Origin: Megaustenia siamemsis
Taxonomy: Eukaryota; Mollusca; Gastropoda; Stylommatophora; Ariophantidae
Assembly: GCA_032433765.1 (NCBI GenBank)
Contig: JAVIAB010000051.1
Coordinates: 145,472,068 to 145,536,067 of the forward strand
Reading direction: 5' to 3'
DNA: 64,000 nt
Both the position numbers and the translations under genes were made by a program. Shown one piece after another: positions 21,880 through 34,210 of this stretch (position 1 is its first letter; every line of letters begins with the position of its first letter). The notes under the pieces are model-generated. The model worked only from the letters and a program-made list of their open reading frames with translations, ran no database searches and had not been told where the DNA came from.

Positions 21880-22765
21880 TCACGACTACACACACTAACA
21901 TCACCACTCCACACACTAGCATCACCACTCCACACACTAGCATCACCACTCCACACACTAGCATCACCACTCCACACACTAGCATCACCACTCCACACAC
22001 TAGCATCACCACTCCACACACTAGTATCACCACTCCACACACTAGCATCACCACTCCACACACTAGCATCACCACTCCACACACTAGCATCACCACTCCA
22101 CACACTAGCATCACCACTCCACACACTAACGTCACCACTCCACACACTAACGTCAACACTCCACACACTAACGTCAACACTCCACACACTAACATCACCA
22201 CTCCACACACTAACATCACCACTCCACACACTAACGTCACCACTCCACACACTAACGTCACCACTCCACACACTAACGTCAACACTCCACACACTAACGT
22301 CAAAACTCCACACACTAACATCACCACTCCACACACTAACATCACCACTCCACACACTAACGTCACCACTCCACACACTAACGTCACCACTCCACACACT
22401 AACGTCACCACTCCACACACTAACGTCAACACTCCACACACTAACATCACCACTCCACACACTAACGTCAACACTCCATACACTAGCATCACCACTCCAT
22501 ACACTAGCATCACCACTCCACACACTAACATCACCACTCCACACACCGACACCACCACTCCACACACTGACACCACCACTCCACACACCGACACCACTGC
22601 TCCACACACCGACACCACCACTCCACACACCAACATCACCACTCCACTCACCGACACCACCACTGCACACACCGACACCACCCCTTCACACACCGACACC
22701 ACCCCTCCACACACCGACACCACCCCTCCACACATCGACACCACTGCTCCACACACTGAAACATC
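21880..22765. repeat. 21-bp minisatellite, about 42 copies, before the 22784 exon
   Basis: The unit is CATCACCACTCCACACACTA + G. Variants form three blocks: CTAGCATCACC (left), CTAACGTCAMC (middle) and CACCGACACCACC (right). The middle block carries CACTAAC in each unit. Pyrimidine plus A makes up almost the whole + strand. Minus-strand ORFs of about 270-300 codons are periodic artefacts. The array ends about 20 bases before the acceptor. Confidence 0.96.
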
Positions 22766-22783
22766 CATTTGATTCACTTGCAG

Positions 22784-22978
22784 GTATGCCCGTCAAGAGA
22801 AACATCAACAAATACGAGTGTTGCCCTGAAGTCTACATTGACCTGACCTTCACTATCCACATCCGTCGACGTACACTCTACTACGGCTTCAACATCATCA
22901 TTCCATGTGTTCTCATCTCCTCTTTGACACTTCTCCTATTCATCCTCCCACCGGAGGCAGGAGAGAAGATATCTCTAG
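22784..22978 (+). CDS. nAChR alpha7-like subunit, internal exon (loop C, M1, start of M2)
   Basis: This 195-bp exon runs from CTTGCAG| to G|GTAGGA. It starts with GMPVKRN and ends in the M2 segment at GEKISLG. Loop C is [12 protein letters not shown]: the vicinal CysCys defines an alpha (principal) subunit, and both flanking Tyr (Y188 and Y195 equivalents) are present. [19 protein letters not shown] is the pre-M1 motif and M1. PPEAGEK contains the -1' Glu typical of cation-selective channels. The final Gly codon (4' in M2) is split with the next exon, a conserved position. A 21-bp minisatellite ends about 20 bases upstream of the acceptor. Confidence 0.96.
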
Positions 22979-23195
22979 GTAGGACATGTTCTATCATCCG
23001 TTCTGCTCTAGAAAACCGGGTCTTTGGTAGACATATATATGTATATATGGTTATTTTTGTATACACTCTACATGATATGTTGAAGAGAATACACTTCGTA
23101 TATTGTGGTCTCATTAATACATACCGACTTATATAAATACATGGTCAGAGTTATTCAATATCTATAGATTTATAGAAGTGTGCACACCTCAATAT

Positions 23196-23430
23196 GGATC
23201 AAAACTTGGACTACCTATGCAGGTCAGGAAAGAAGGTTAAACAGTTTTCATGTTCGTTGCCTTCATAAGATAATAAATATCAAATGCAGAACAAAGTAAG
23301 TAACTCTAGTGTATAGCTATGAGCCAAACTCCTATCCATCATGGCAACGGTTTTGAATCGAAGATTAAGGTGGTTGGGTCACGTGAGAAGAATGGGCAAC
23401 AATCGAAGTCTTATACAATTATTAAATAAA
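23196..23430 (+). mobile_element. LINE fragment, post-RT region
   Basis: Two + strand frames read YGSKTWTTYAGQERRLNSFH and then NRRLRWLGHVRRMGNN, with LIQLLNKD at the junction with the array. These are standard LINE C-terminal motifs. A frameshift separates them. Confidence 0.8.
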
Positions 23431-26400
23431 GATGTTAGGATCAAATAGCAGACCAGTGCCGAGATATAACGATGCTAGGATCAAATAGCAGACCAGTGCC
23501 GAGATATAACGATGTTAGGATCAAATAGCAGACTGGTGCCGAGATATAACGATGTTAGGATCAAATAGCAGACCCGTGCCGAGATATAACGATGTTAGGA
23601 TCAAATAGCAGACCGGTGCCGAGATATAACGATGTTAGGATCAAATAGCAGACCAGTGCCGAGATATAACGATGTTAGGATCAAATAGCAGACCCGTGCC
23701 GAAATATAACGATGTTAGGATTAAATAGCAGACCAGTGCCGAGATATAAAGATGCTGGGATCAAATAGCAGACCAGTGCCGAGATATAACGATGTTAGGA
23801 TCAAATAGCAGACCGGTGCCGAGATATAACGATGTTGGGATCAAATAGCAGACCAGTGCCGAGATATAACGATGTTAGGATCAAATAGCAGACCAGTGTC
23901 GAGATATGACGATGTTAGGATCAAATAGCAGACCAGTGCCGAGATATAACGATGTTAGGATCAAATAGCAGACCGGTGCCGAGATATAAAGATGTTAGGA
24001 TCAAATAGCAGACCGGTGCCGAGATATAACGATGCTAGGATCAAATAGCAGACCGGTGCCGAGATATAACGATGTTAGGATCAAATAGCAGACCAGCGCC
24101 GAGATATAACGATGTTAGGATCAAATAGCAGACCGGTGCCGAGATATAACGATGCTAGGATCAAATAGCAGACCGGTGCCGAGATATAACGATGTTAGGA
24201 TCAAATAGCAGACCGGTGCCGAGATATAACGATGTTAGGATCAAATAGCAGACCAGTGCCGAGATATAACGATGTTAGGATCAAATAGCAGACCAGTGCC
24301 GAGATATAACGATGTTAGGATCAAATAGCAGACCAGTGCCGAGATATAACGATGTTAGGATTAAATAGCAGACCAGTGCCGAGATATAAAGATGCTGGGA
24401 TCAAATAGCAGACCAGTGCCGAGATATAACGATGTTAGGATCAAATAGCAGACCGGTGCCGAGATATAACGATGTTGGGATCAAATAGCAGACCAGTGCC
24501 GAGATAAAACGATGTTAGGATCAAATAGCAGACCGGTGCCGAGATATAAAGATGTTAGGATCAAATAGCAGACCGGTGCCGAGATATAACGATGTTAGGA
24601 TCAAATAGCAGACCAGTGCCGAGATATAAAGATGTTAGGATCAAATAGCAGACCGGTGCCGAGATATAACGATGTTAGGATCAAATAGCAGACCCGTGCC
24701 GAGATATAACGATGTTAGGATCAAATAGCAGACCGGTGCCGAGATATAACGATGTTAGGATCAAATAGCAGACCGGTGCCGAGATATAACGATGTTAGGA
24801 TCAAATAGCAGACCCGTGCCGAGATATAACGATGTTAGGATCAAATAGCAGACCGGTGCCGAGATATAACGATGTTAGGATCAAATAGCAGACCGGTGCC
24901 GAGATATAACGATGTTAGGATCAAATAGCAGACCGGTGCCGAGATATAACGATGTTAGGATCAAATAGCAGACCGGTGCCGAGATATAACGATGTTAGGA
25001 TCAAATAGCAGACCAGTGCCGAGATATAACGATGTTAGGATCAAATAGCAGACCAGTGCCGAGATATAAAGATGTTAGGATCAAATAGCAGACCGGTGCC
25101 GAGATATAACGATGCTAGGATCAAATAGCAGACCAGTGCCGAGATATAACGATGTTAGGATCAAATAGCAGACCGGTGCCGAGATATAACGATGTTAGGA
25201 TCAAATAGCAGACCAGTGCCGAGATATAACGATGTTAGGATCAAATAGCAGACTGGTGCCGAGATATAACGATGTTAGGATTAAATAGCAGACCAGCGCC
25301 GAGATATAACGATGTTAGGATCAAATAGCAGACTGGTGCTGAGATATAACGATGTTAGGATTAAATAGCAGACTGGTGCCGAGATATAACGATGTTAGGA
25401 TTAAATAGCAGACCAGTGCCGAGATATAACGATGTTAGGATCAAATAGCAGACAGGTGCCGAGATATAACGATGTTAGGATCAAATAGCAGACAGGTGCT
25501 GAGATATAACGATGTTAGGATCAAATAGCAGACAGGTGCTGAGATATAACGATGTTAGGATCAAATAGCAGACAGGTGCCGAGATATAACGATGTTAGGA
25601 TCAAATAGCAGACAGGTGCCGAGATATAACGATGTTAGGATTAAATAGCAGACAGGTGCCGAGATATAACGATGTTAGGATCAAATAGCAGACAGGTGCC
25701 GAGATATAACGATGTTAGGATCAAATAGCAGACAGGTGCCGAGATATAACGATGTTAGGATTAAATAGCAGACCAGTGCCGAGATATAACGATGTTAGGA
25801 TCAAATAGCAGACCAGTGCCGAGATATAACGATGTTAGGATCAAATATCAGACCAGTGCCGAGATATAACGATGTTAGGATCAAATAGCAGACCAGTGCC
25901 GAGATATAACGATGTTAGGATCAAATAGCAGACCAGTGCCGAGATATAACGATGTTAGGATCAAATAGCAGACCGGTGCCGAGATATAACGATGTTAGGA
26001 TCAAATAGCAGACCAGTGCCGAGATATAACGATGTTAGGATTAAATAGCAGACCAGTGCCGAGATATAAAGATGCTGGGATCAAATAGCAGACCAGTGCC
26101 GAGATATAACGATGTTAGGATCAAATAGCAGACCGGTGCCGAGATATAACGATGTTGGGATCAAATAGCAGACCAGTGCCGAGATATAACGATGTTAGGA
26201 TCAAATAGCAGACCAGTGTCGAGATATGACGAAGTTAGGATTAAATAGCAGACCAGTGCCGAGATATAACGATGTTAGGATCAAATAGCAGACCAGTGCC
26301 GAGATATAACGATGTTAGGATCAAATAGCAGACCAGTGCCGAGATATAACGATGTTAGGATTAAATAGCAGACCAGTGCCGAGATATAAAGATGCTGGGA

Positions 26401-29400
26401 TCAAATAGCAGACCAGTGCCGAGATATAACGATGTTAGGATCAAATAGCAGACCGGTGCCGAGATATAACGATGTTGGGATCAAATAGCAGACCAGTGCC
26501 GAGATATAACGATGTTAGGATCAAATAGCAGACCGGTGCCGAGATATAAAGATGTTAGGATCAAATAGCAGACCGGTGCCGAGATATAACGATGTTAGGA
26601 TCAAATAGCAGACCAGTGCCGAGATATAAAGATGTTAGGATCAAATAGCAGACCGGTGCCGAGATATAACGATGTGAGGATCAAATAGCAGACCAGTGCC
26701 GAGATATAACGATGTTAGGATCAAATAGCAGACCGGTGCCGAGATATAACGATGTTAGGATCAAATAGCAGACCAGTGCCGAGATATAACGATGTTAGGA
26801 TCAAATAGCAGACCAGTGCCGAGATATAAAGATGTTAGGATCAAATAGCAGACCGGTGCCGAGATATAACGATGTTAGGATCAAATAGCAGACCAGTGCC
26901 GAGATATAACGATGTTAGGATCAAATAGCAGACCGGTGCCGAGATATAACGATGTTACGATCAAATAGCAGACCAGTGCCGAGATATAACGATGTTAGGA
27001 TCAAATAGCAGACTGGTGCCGAGATATAACGATGTTAGGATTAAATAGCAGACCAGTGCCGAGATATAACGATGTTAGGATCAAATAGCAGACTGGTGCT
27101 GAGATATAACGATGTTAGGATTAAATAGCAGACTGGTGCCGAGATATAACGATGTTAGGATTAAATAGCAGACCAGTGCCGAGATATAACGATGTTAGGA
27201 TCAAATAGCAGACCAGTGCCGAGATATAACGATGTTAGGATCAAATAGCAGACCAGTGCCGAGATATAACGATGTTAGGATCAAATAGCAGACTGGTGCC
27301 GAGATATAACGATGTTAGGATCAAATAGCAGACAGGCGCCGAGATATAACGATGTTAGGATGAAATAGCAGACTAGTGCCGAGATATAACGATGCTAGGA
27401 TCAAAAAGCAGACCAGTGCCGAGATATAACGATGTTAGGATCAAATAGCAGACAGGTGCCGAGATATAACGATGTTAGGATCAAATAGCAGACCAGTGCC
27501 GAGATATAACGATGTTAGTATCAAATAGCAGACTGGTGCCGAGATATAACGATGTTAGGATCAAATAGCAGACCAGTGTTGAGATATAACGATGTTAGGA
27601 TCAAATAGCAGACCAGTGCCGAGATATAACGATGTTAGGATCAAATAGCAGACCAGTGCCGAGATATAACGATGTTAGGATAAAAAAGCAGACCGGTGCC
27701 GAGATATAACGATGTTAGGATCAAATAGCAGACCAGTGCCGAGATATAACGATGTTAGGATCAAATAGCAGACCGGTGCCGAGATATAACGATGTTAGGA
27801 TCAAATAGCAGACCAGTGCCGAGATATAACGATGTTAGGATCAAATAGCAGACTGGTGCTGCGATATAACGATGTTAGGATCAAATAGCAGACTGGTGCC
27901 GAGATATAACGATGTTAGGATTAAATAGCAGACCAGTGCTGAGATATAACGATGCTAGGATCAAATAGCAGACAGGTGCTGAGATATAACGATGTTAGGA
28001 TCAAATAGCAGACCAGCGCCGAGATATAACGATGTTAGGATCAAATAGCAGACCAGTGCCGAGATATAACGATGTTAGGATCAAATAGCAGACCAGTGCC
28101 GAGATATAACGATGTTAGGATCAAATAGCAGACAGGTGCTGAGATATAACGATGCTAGGATCAAATAGCAGACCAGTGCCGAGATATAAAGATGCTGGGA
28201 GCAAATAGCAGACAGGTGCTGAGATATAACGATGCTAGGATCAAATAGCAGACCAGTGCCGAGATATAAAGATGCTGGGATCAAATAGCAGACCAGTGCC
28301 GAGATATAACGATGTTAGGATCAAATAGCAGACCAGTGCCGAGATATAACGATGTTAGGATCAAATAGCAGACCAGTGCCGAGATATAACGATGTTAGGA
28401 TCAAATAGCAGACCAGTGCCGAGATATAACGATGTTGGGATCAAATAGCAGACCAGTGCCGAGATATAACGATGCTAGGATCAAATAGCAGACCAGTGCC
28501 GAGATATAACGATGTTAGGATCAAATAGCAGACCGGTGCTGAGATATAACGATGTTAGGATCAAATAGCAGACCAGTGCCGAGATATAACGATGTTAGGA
28601 TCAAATAGCAGACCGGTGCCGAGATATAACGATGTTAGGATCAAATAGCAGACCAGTGCCGAGATATAACGATGTTAGGATCAAATAGCAGACCGGTGCC
28701 GAGATATAACGATGTTAGGATCAAATAGCAGACCAGTGCCGAGATATAACGATGTTAGGATCAAATAGCAGACTGGTGCTGAGATATAACGATGTTAGGA
28801 TCAAATAGCAGACTGGTGCCGAGATATAACGATGTTAGGATTAAATAGCAGACCAGTGCCGAGATATAACGATGTTAGGATCAAATAGCAGACAGGTGCC
28901 GAGATATAACGATGTTAGGATCAAATAGCAGACAGGTGCCGAGATATAACGATGTTAGGATCAAATAGCAGACAGGTGCTGAGATATAACGATGTTAGGA
29001 TCAAATAGCAGACAGGTGCCGAGATATAACGATGTTAGGATCAAATAGCAGACAGGTGCCGAGATATAACGATGTTAGGATCAAATAGCAGACAGGTGCC
29101 GAGATATAACGATGTTAGGATTAAATAGCAGACAGGTGCCGAGATATAACGATGTTAGGATCAAATAGCAGACAGGTGCCGAGATATAACGATGGTAGGA
29201 TCAAATAGCAGACAGGTGCCGAGATATAACGATGTTAGGATTAAATAGCAGACCAGTGCCGAGATATAACGATGTTAGGATCAAATAGCAGACCAGTGCC
29301 GAGATATAACGATGTTAGGATCAAATATCAGACCAGTGCCGAGATATAACGATGTTAGGATCAAATAGCAGACCAGTGCCGAGATATAACGATGTTAGGA

Positions 29401-32400
29401 TCAAATAGCAGACCAGTGCCGAGATATAACGATGTTAGGATCAAATAGCAGACCGGTGCCGAGATATAACGATGTTAGGATCAAATATCAGACCCGTGCC
29501 GAGATATAACGATGTTAGGATTAAATAGCAGACCAGTGCCGAGATATAAAGATGCTGGGATCAAATAGCAGACCAGTGCCGAGATATAACGATGTTAGGA
29601 TCAAATAGCAGACTGGTGTCGAGATATAACGATGTTGGGATCAAATAGCAGACCAGTGCCGAGATATAACGATGTTAGGATCAAATAGCAGACCAGTGTC
29701 GAGATATGACGAAGTTAGGATTAAATAGCAGACCAGTGCCGAGATATAACGATGTTAGGATCAAATAGCAGACCAGTGCCGAGATATAACGATGTTAGGA
29801 TCAAATAGCAGACCAGTGCCGAGATATAACGATGTTAGGATTAAATAGCAGACCAGTGCCGAGATATAAAGATGCTGGGATCAAATAGCAGACCAGTGCC
29901 GAGATATAACGATGTTAGGATCAAATAGCAGACCGGTGCCGAGATATAACGATGTTGGGATCAAATAGCAGACCAGTGCCGAGATATAACGATGTTAGGA
30001 TCAAATAGCAGACCGGTGCCGAGATATAAAGATGTTAGGATCAAATAGCAGACCGGTGCCGAGAAATAACGATGTTAGGATCAAATAGCAGACCAGTGCC
30101 GAGATATAAAGATGTTAGGATCAAATAGCAGACCGGTGCCGAGATATAACGATGTTAGGATCAAATAGCAGACCCGTGCCGAGATATAACGATGTTAGGA
30201 TCAAATAGCAGACCGGTGCCGAGATATAACGATGTTAGGATCAAATAGCAGACCAGTGCCGAGATATAACGATGTTAGGATTAAATAGCAGACCAGTGCC
30301 GAGATATAACGATGTTAGGATCAAATAGCAGACTGGTGCTGAGATATAACGATGTTAGGATTAAATAGCAGACTGGTGCCGAGATATAACGATGTTAGGA
30401 TTAAATAGCAGACCAGTGCCGAGATATAACGATGTTAGGATCAAATAGCAGACCAGTGCTGAGATATAACGATGTTAGGATCAAATAGCAGACCAGTGCC
30501 GAGATATAACGATGTTAGGATCAAATAGCAGACTGGTGCCGAGATATAACGATGTTAGGATCAAATAGCAGACCAGCGCCGAGATATAACGATGTTAGGA
30601 TGAAATAGCAGACTGGTGCCGAGATATAACGATGCTAGGATCAAATAGCAGACCAGTGCCGAGATATAACGATGTTAGGATCAAATAGCAGACAGGTGCC
30701 GAGATATAACGATGTTAGGATCAAATAGCAGACCAGTGCCGAGATATAACGATGTTAGTATCAAATAGCAGACTGGTGCCGAGATATAACGATGTTAGGA
30801 TCAAATAGCAGACCAGTGTTGAGATATAACGATGTTAGGATCAAATAGCAGACCAGTGCCGAGATATAACGATGTTAGGATCAAATAGCAGACCAGTGCC
30901 GAGATATAACGATGTTAGGATAAAAAAGCAGACCGGTGCCGAGATATAACGATGTTAGGATCAAATAGCAGACCAGTGCCGAGATATAACGATGTTAGGA
31001 TCAAATAGCAGACCGGTGCCGAGATATAACGATGTTAGGATCAAATAGCAGACCAGTACCGAGATATAACGATGTTAGGATCAAATAGCAGACTGGTGCT
31101 GAGATATAACGATGTTAGGATCAAATAGCAGACTGGTGCCGAGATATAACGATGTTAGGATTAAATAGCAGACCAGTGCTGAGATATAACGATGCTAGGA
31201 TCAAATAGCAGACAGGTGCTGAGATATAACGATGTTAGGATCAAATAGCAGACCAGCGCCGAGATATAACGATGTTAGGATCAAATAGCAGACCAGTGCC
31301 GAGATATAACGATGTTAGGATCAAATAGCAGACCAGTGCCGAGATATAACGATGTTAGGATCAAATAGCAGACAGGTGCTGAGATATAACGATGCTAGGA
31401 TCAAATAGCAGACCAGTGCCGAGATATAAAGATGCTGGGATCAAATAGCAGACAGGTGCTGAGATATAACGATGCTAGGATCAAATAGCAGACCAGTGCC
31501 GAGATATAAAGATGCTGGGATCAAATAGCAGACCAGTGCCGAGATATAACGATGTTAGGATCAAATAGCAGACCAGTGCCGAGATATAACGATGTTAGGA
31601 TCAAATAGCAGACCAGTGCCGAGATATAACGATGTTAGGATCAAATAGCAGACCAGTGCCGAGATATAACGATGTTGGGATCAAATAGCAGACCAGTGCC
31701 GAGATATAACGATGCTAGGATCAAATAGCAGACCAGTGCCGAGATATAACGATGTTAGGATCAAATAGCAGACAGGTGCTGAGATATAACGATGTTAGGA
31801 TCAAATAGCAGACCAGTGCCGAGATATAACGATGTTAGGATCAAATAGCAGACCAGTGCCGAGATATAACGATGTTAGGATCAAATACCAGACCAGTGCC
31901 GAGATATAAAGATGTTAGGATCAAATACCAGACCAGTGCCGAGATATAACGATGTTAGGATCAAATAGCAGACCAGTGCCGAGATATAACGATGTTAGGA
32001 TCAAATAGCAGACCAGTGCCGAGATATAACGATGTTAGGATCAAATACCAGACCAGTGCCGAGATATAAAGATGTTAGGATCAAATAGCAGACCAGCGCC
32101 GAGATATAACGATGTTAGGATCAAATAGCAGACCAGTGCCGAGATATAACGATGTTAGGATGAAATAGCAGACCGGTGCCGAGATATAACGATGCTAGGA
32201 TCAAATAGCAGACCAGTGCCGAGATATAACGATGTTAGGATCAAATAGCAGACAGGTGCCGAGATATAACGATGTTAGGATCAAATAGCAGACCAGTGCC
32301 GAGATATAACGATGTTAGTATCAAATAGCAGACTGGTGCCGAGATATAACGATGTTAGGATCAAATAGCAGACCAGTGTTGAGATATAACGATGTTAGTA

Positions 32401-32869
32401 TCAAATAGCAGACCAGTGTTGAGATATAACGATGTTAGTATCAAATAGCAGACTGGTGCCGAGATATAACGATGTTAGGATCAAATAGCAGACCAGTGCC
32501 GAGATATAACGATGCTAGGATCAAATAGCAGACCAGTGCCGAGATATAACGATGTTAGGATCAAATAGCAGACTGGTGCCGAGATATAACGATGTTAGGA
32601 TCAAATAGCAGACCAGTGCCGAGATATAACGATGTTAGGATCAAATAGCAGACCGGTGCCGAGATATAACGATGTTAGGATCAAATAGCAGACCAGTGCC
32701 GAGATATAACGATGCTAGGATCAAATAGCAGACCAGTGCCGAGATATAACGATGTTAGGATCAAATAGCAGACTGGTGCCGAGATATAACGATGTTAGGA
32801 TCAAATAGCAGACCAGTGCCGAGATATAACGATGTTAGGATCAAATAGCAGACAGGTGCTGAGATATAA
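23431..32869. repeat. 40-bp satellite array, about 236 copies (9.4 kb)
   Basis: The unit is GATGTTAGGATCAAATAGCA + GACCAGTGCCGAGATATAAC. The phase is kept through the whole array. Variable positions are mainly GACC(A/G/C)G, GACAGG, GACTGG, ACGATG/AAAGATG and TTAGGA/TGGGA. Rare markers recur at long distance: the ATAAAAAAGCA unit at about 27680 and 30920 (3240 bp), and GATATGACGAAG at about 26224 and 29704 (3480 bp). So blocks of 81-87 units were duplicated. No ORF of interest. Confidence 0.98.
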
Positions 32870-33300
32870 CTATGTTTACAAGACTTCCTTGAGTGAAATC
32901 TCTATCAATGAAAGATACTGGAATCATTTGTCTTTACATTGCAGCACAAGGAGAACCAAAATAAAAACGTAACAACATTATCGGAGGAAGTTATGATATC
33001 AAAATCATGAAACAAAAAAGCGCAGGGGATAGGAGGTCAGGTCAGACACCACATATGGTTATTGTTAATTCTGTGGTCAGATCTGTCTGTCTAATATTGA
33101 GTTATTTAGTTTTTGGGAATTATTATCGTTATACTCCGAAAATGTCCATAGGTTCTCAGTTCACCTCCTCAGTATGCCCCACAGTACCACGAGCAGCATG
33201 ACAATGGAGGTGATGCCAGTGACCAGGGCATTCGTCTGGTTGGAGTCACAAGACAGCACACACTCTTGCGTACTAAGTGATTTGATGACCATGATATTAA
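32870..33300. other. Unique sequence next to LINE RNase H, nothing certain
   Basis: The part from about 33205 (TGCCAGTGACCAGGGCATTC) may belong to the LINE RNase H domain that follows but is frameshifted. Confidence 0.4.
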
Positions 33301-33645
33301 AAGTGGAGGTGGGCTCCGTACGCAGGCAGTAGGTAGAGTCATTACAGAAGTAAAAAAATACGTAAGGTCACCTTTGTCTACGTCCCTGGACATGCGGGAG
33401 TACGGGGAAAGGAAAGAGCGGACAGGATTGCTAGCTGTGCTGTCGTTGAAAACGGTCAATCAATGGGTCGGACTGGCATCATCAATGCCCTTCGAGATCT
33501 GGGAAGAGCTCATGACTTCAATAACCATGAGTCCACGTTACTCCTTCAGATTAAAGAGATGGGAAATGCTGTTGTCCTTCCATTATTCAAGCACACTAAA
33601 TCGGCCGACACTAGTGCGTTCTCTAGGTCTTCTCCCTGCTTGTTG
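33300..33645 (+). mobile_element. LINE RNase H domain fragment
   Basis: The + strand frame from 33364 reads KVTFVYVPGHAGVRGKERAD, then RIASCAVVENG and MGRTGIINALRDLGRAHDF. VPGHxGxRGxExAD is the C-terminal motif of the RNase H domain of Jockey- or I-type LINEs (family knowledge). It lacks the N-terminal catalytic part. Confidence 0.82.
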
Positions 33646-34030
33646 GGTATGACGTTACATCACTGGTTGCCTCTACCATTAAAGCCTCCGCAGATAATGA
33701 CGTTCTCCTCCTCAAGCGCCAAACGATTCTGCCGTCGTTGTGTGTCCATCTTCCCATTACAGGCTTACACATTTACAACCAAAAACAACATTCGTCTACA
33801 AGTCTTGACTGCCCCACGCAGGTAATCATTATCAGCTGCTACCATTGTTGTTTCGAACAAAGATGGCATGCCCAAGGTGTCGCCTATTGTAGAAACAGTG
33901 AAATCCAGAGGAACTAGCCGTCCCATCACCAAGAAGTGTTTCTTGCAAACTCATTGTATCGGCGCCGCACAGCAGCTTATTAAGAATGAGCCGTCCTTGA
34001 TTTATTGAGACAGTTCCAGTACATAATGCG
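33646..34030 (-). mobile_element. LINE apurinic endonuclease fragment, opposite orientation
   Basis: On the minus strand, RLILNKLLCGADTMSLQETL (about 33990-33930) matches the ADxxxLQET motif of AP-like endonucleases. GHAIFVRNN follows, and VIICGGFNGRGNQ (about 33707-33668) matches the GDFN motif with Asp replaced by Gly. Several frameshifts, so it is dead. Confidence 0.72.
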
Positions 34031-34210
34031 GAGATACTTTAGGTCTAGTCTCTCGCTCTTCGACTTTTCCTCACACAATTCAGCGCGTTTGCCTTTTATT
34101 TATTTATTTTCCTATTTTGATATCGACGCTTTGGTTCAGCTGAGTAATTCTTGTCGTCATATTTTGATGTTATTATTGAAAGTCGGCGGTCCGCTGTAGA
34201 TGGTCTGGAC

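Noticed and set aside
21858..22777. Minus ORFs of 270-303 codons (VWSGDVS and VCGVVML repeats)
   Set aside because: 21-bp array in the receptor intron, antisense, with no independent coding signal.
23431..32869. CRISPR-like array of regular direct repeats
   Set aside because: Units are contiguous 40-mers without unique spacers, in a eukaryotic intron; it is a satellite.
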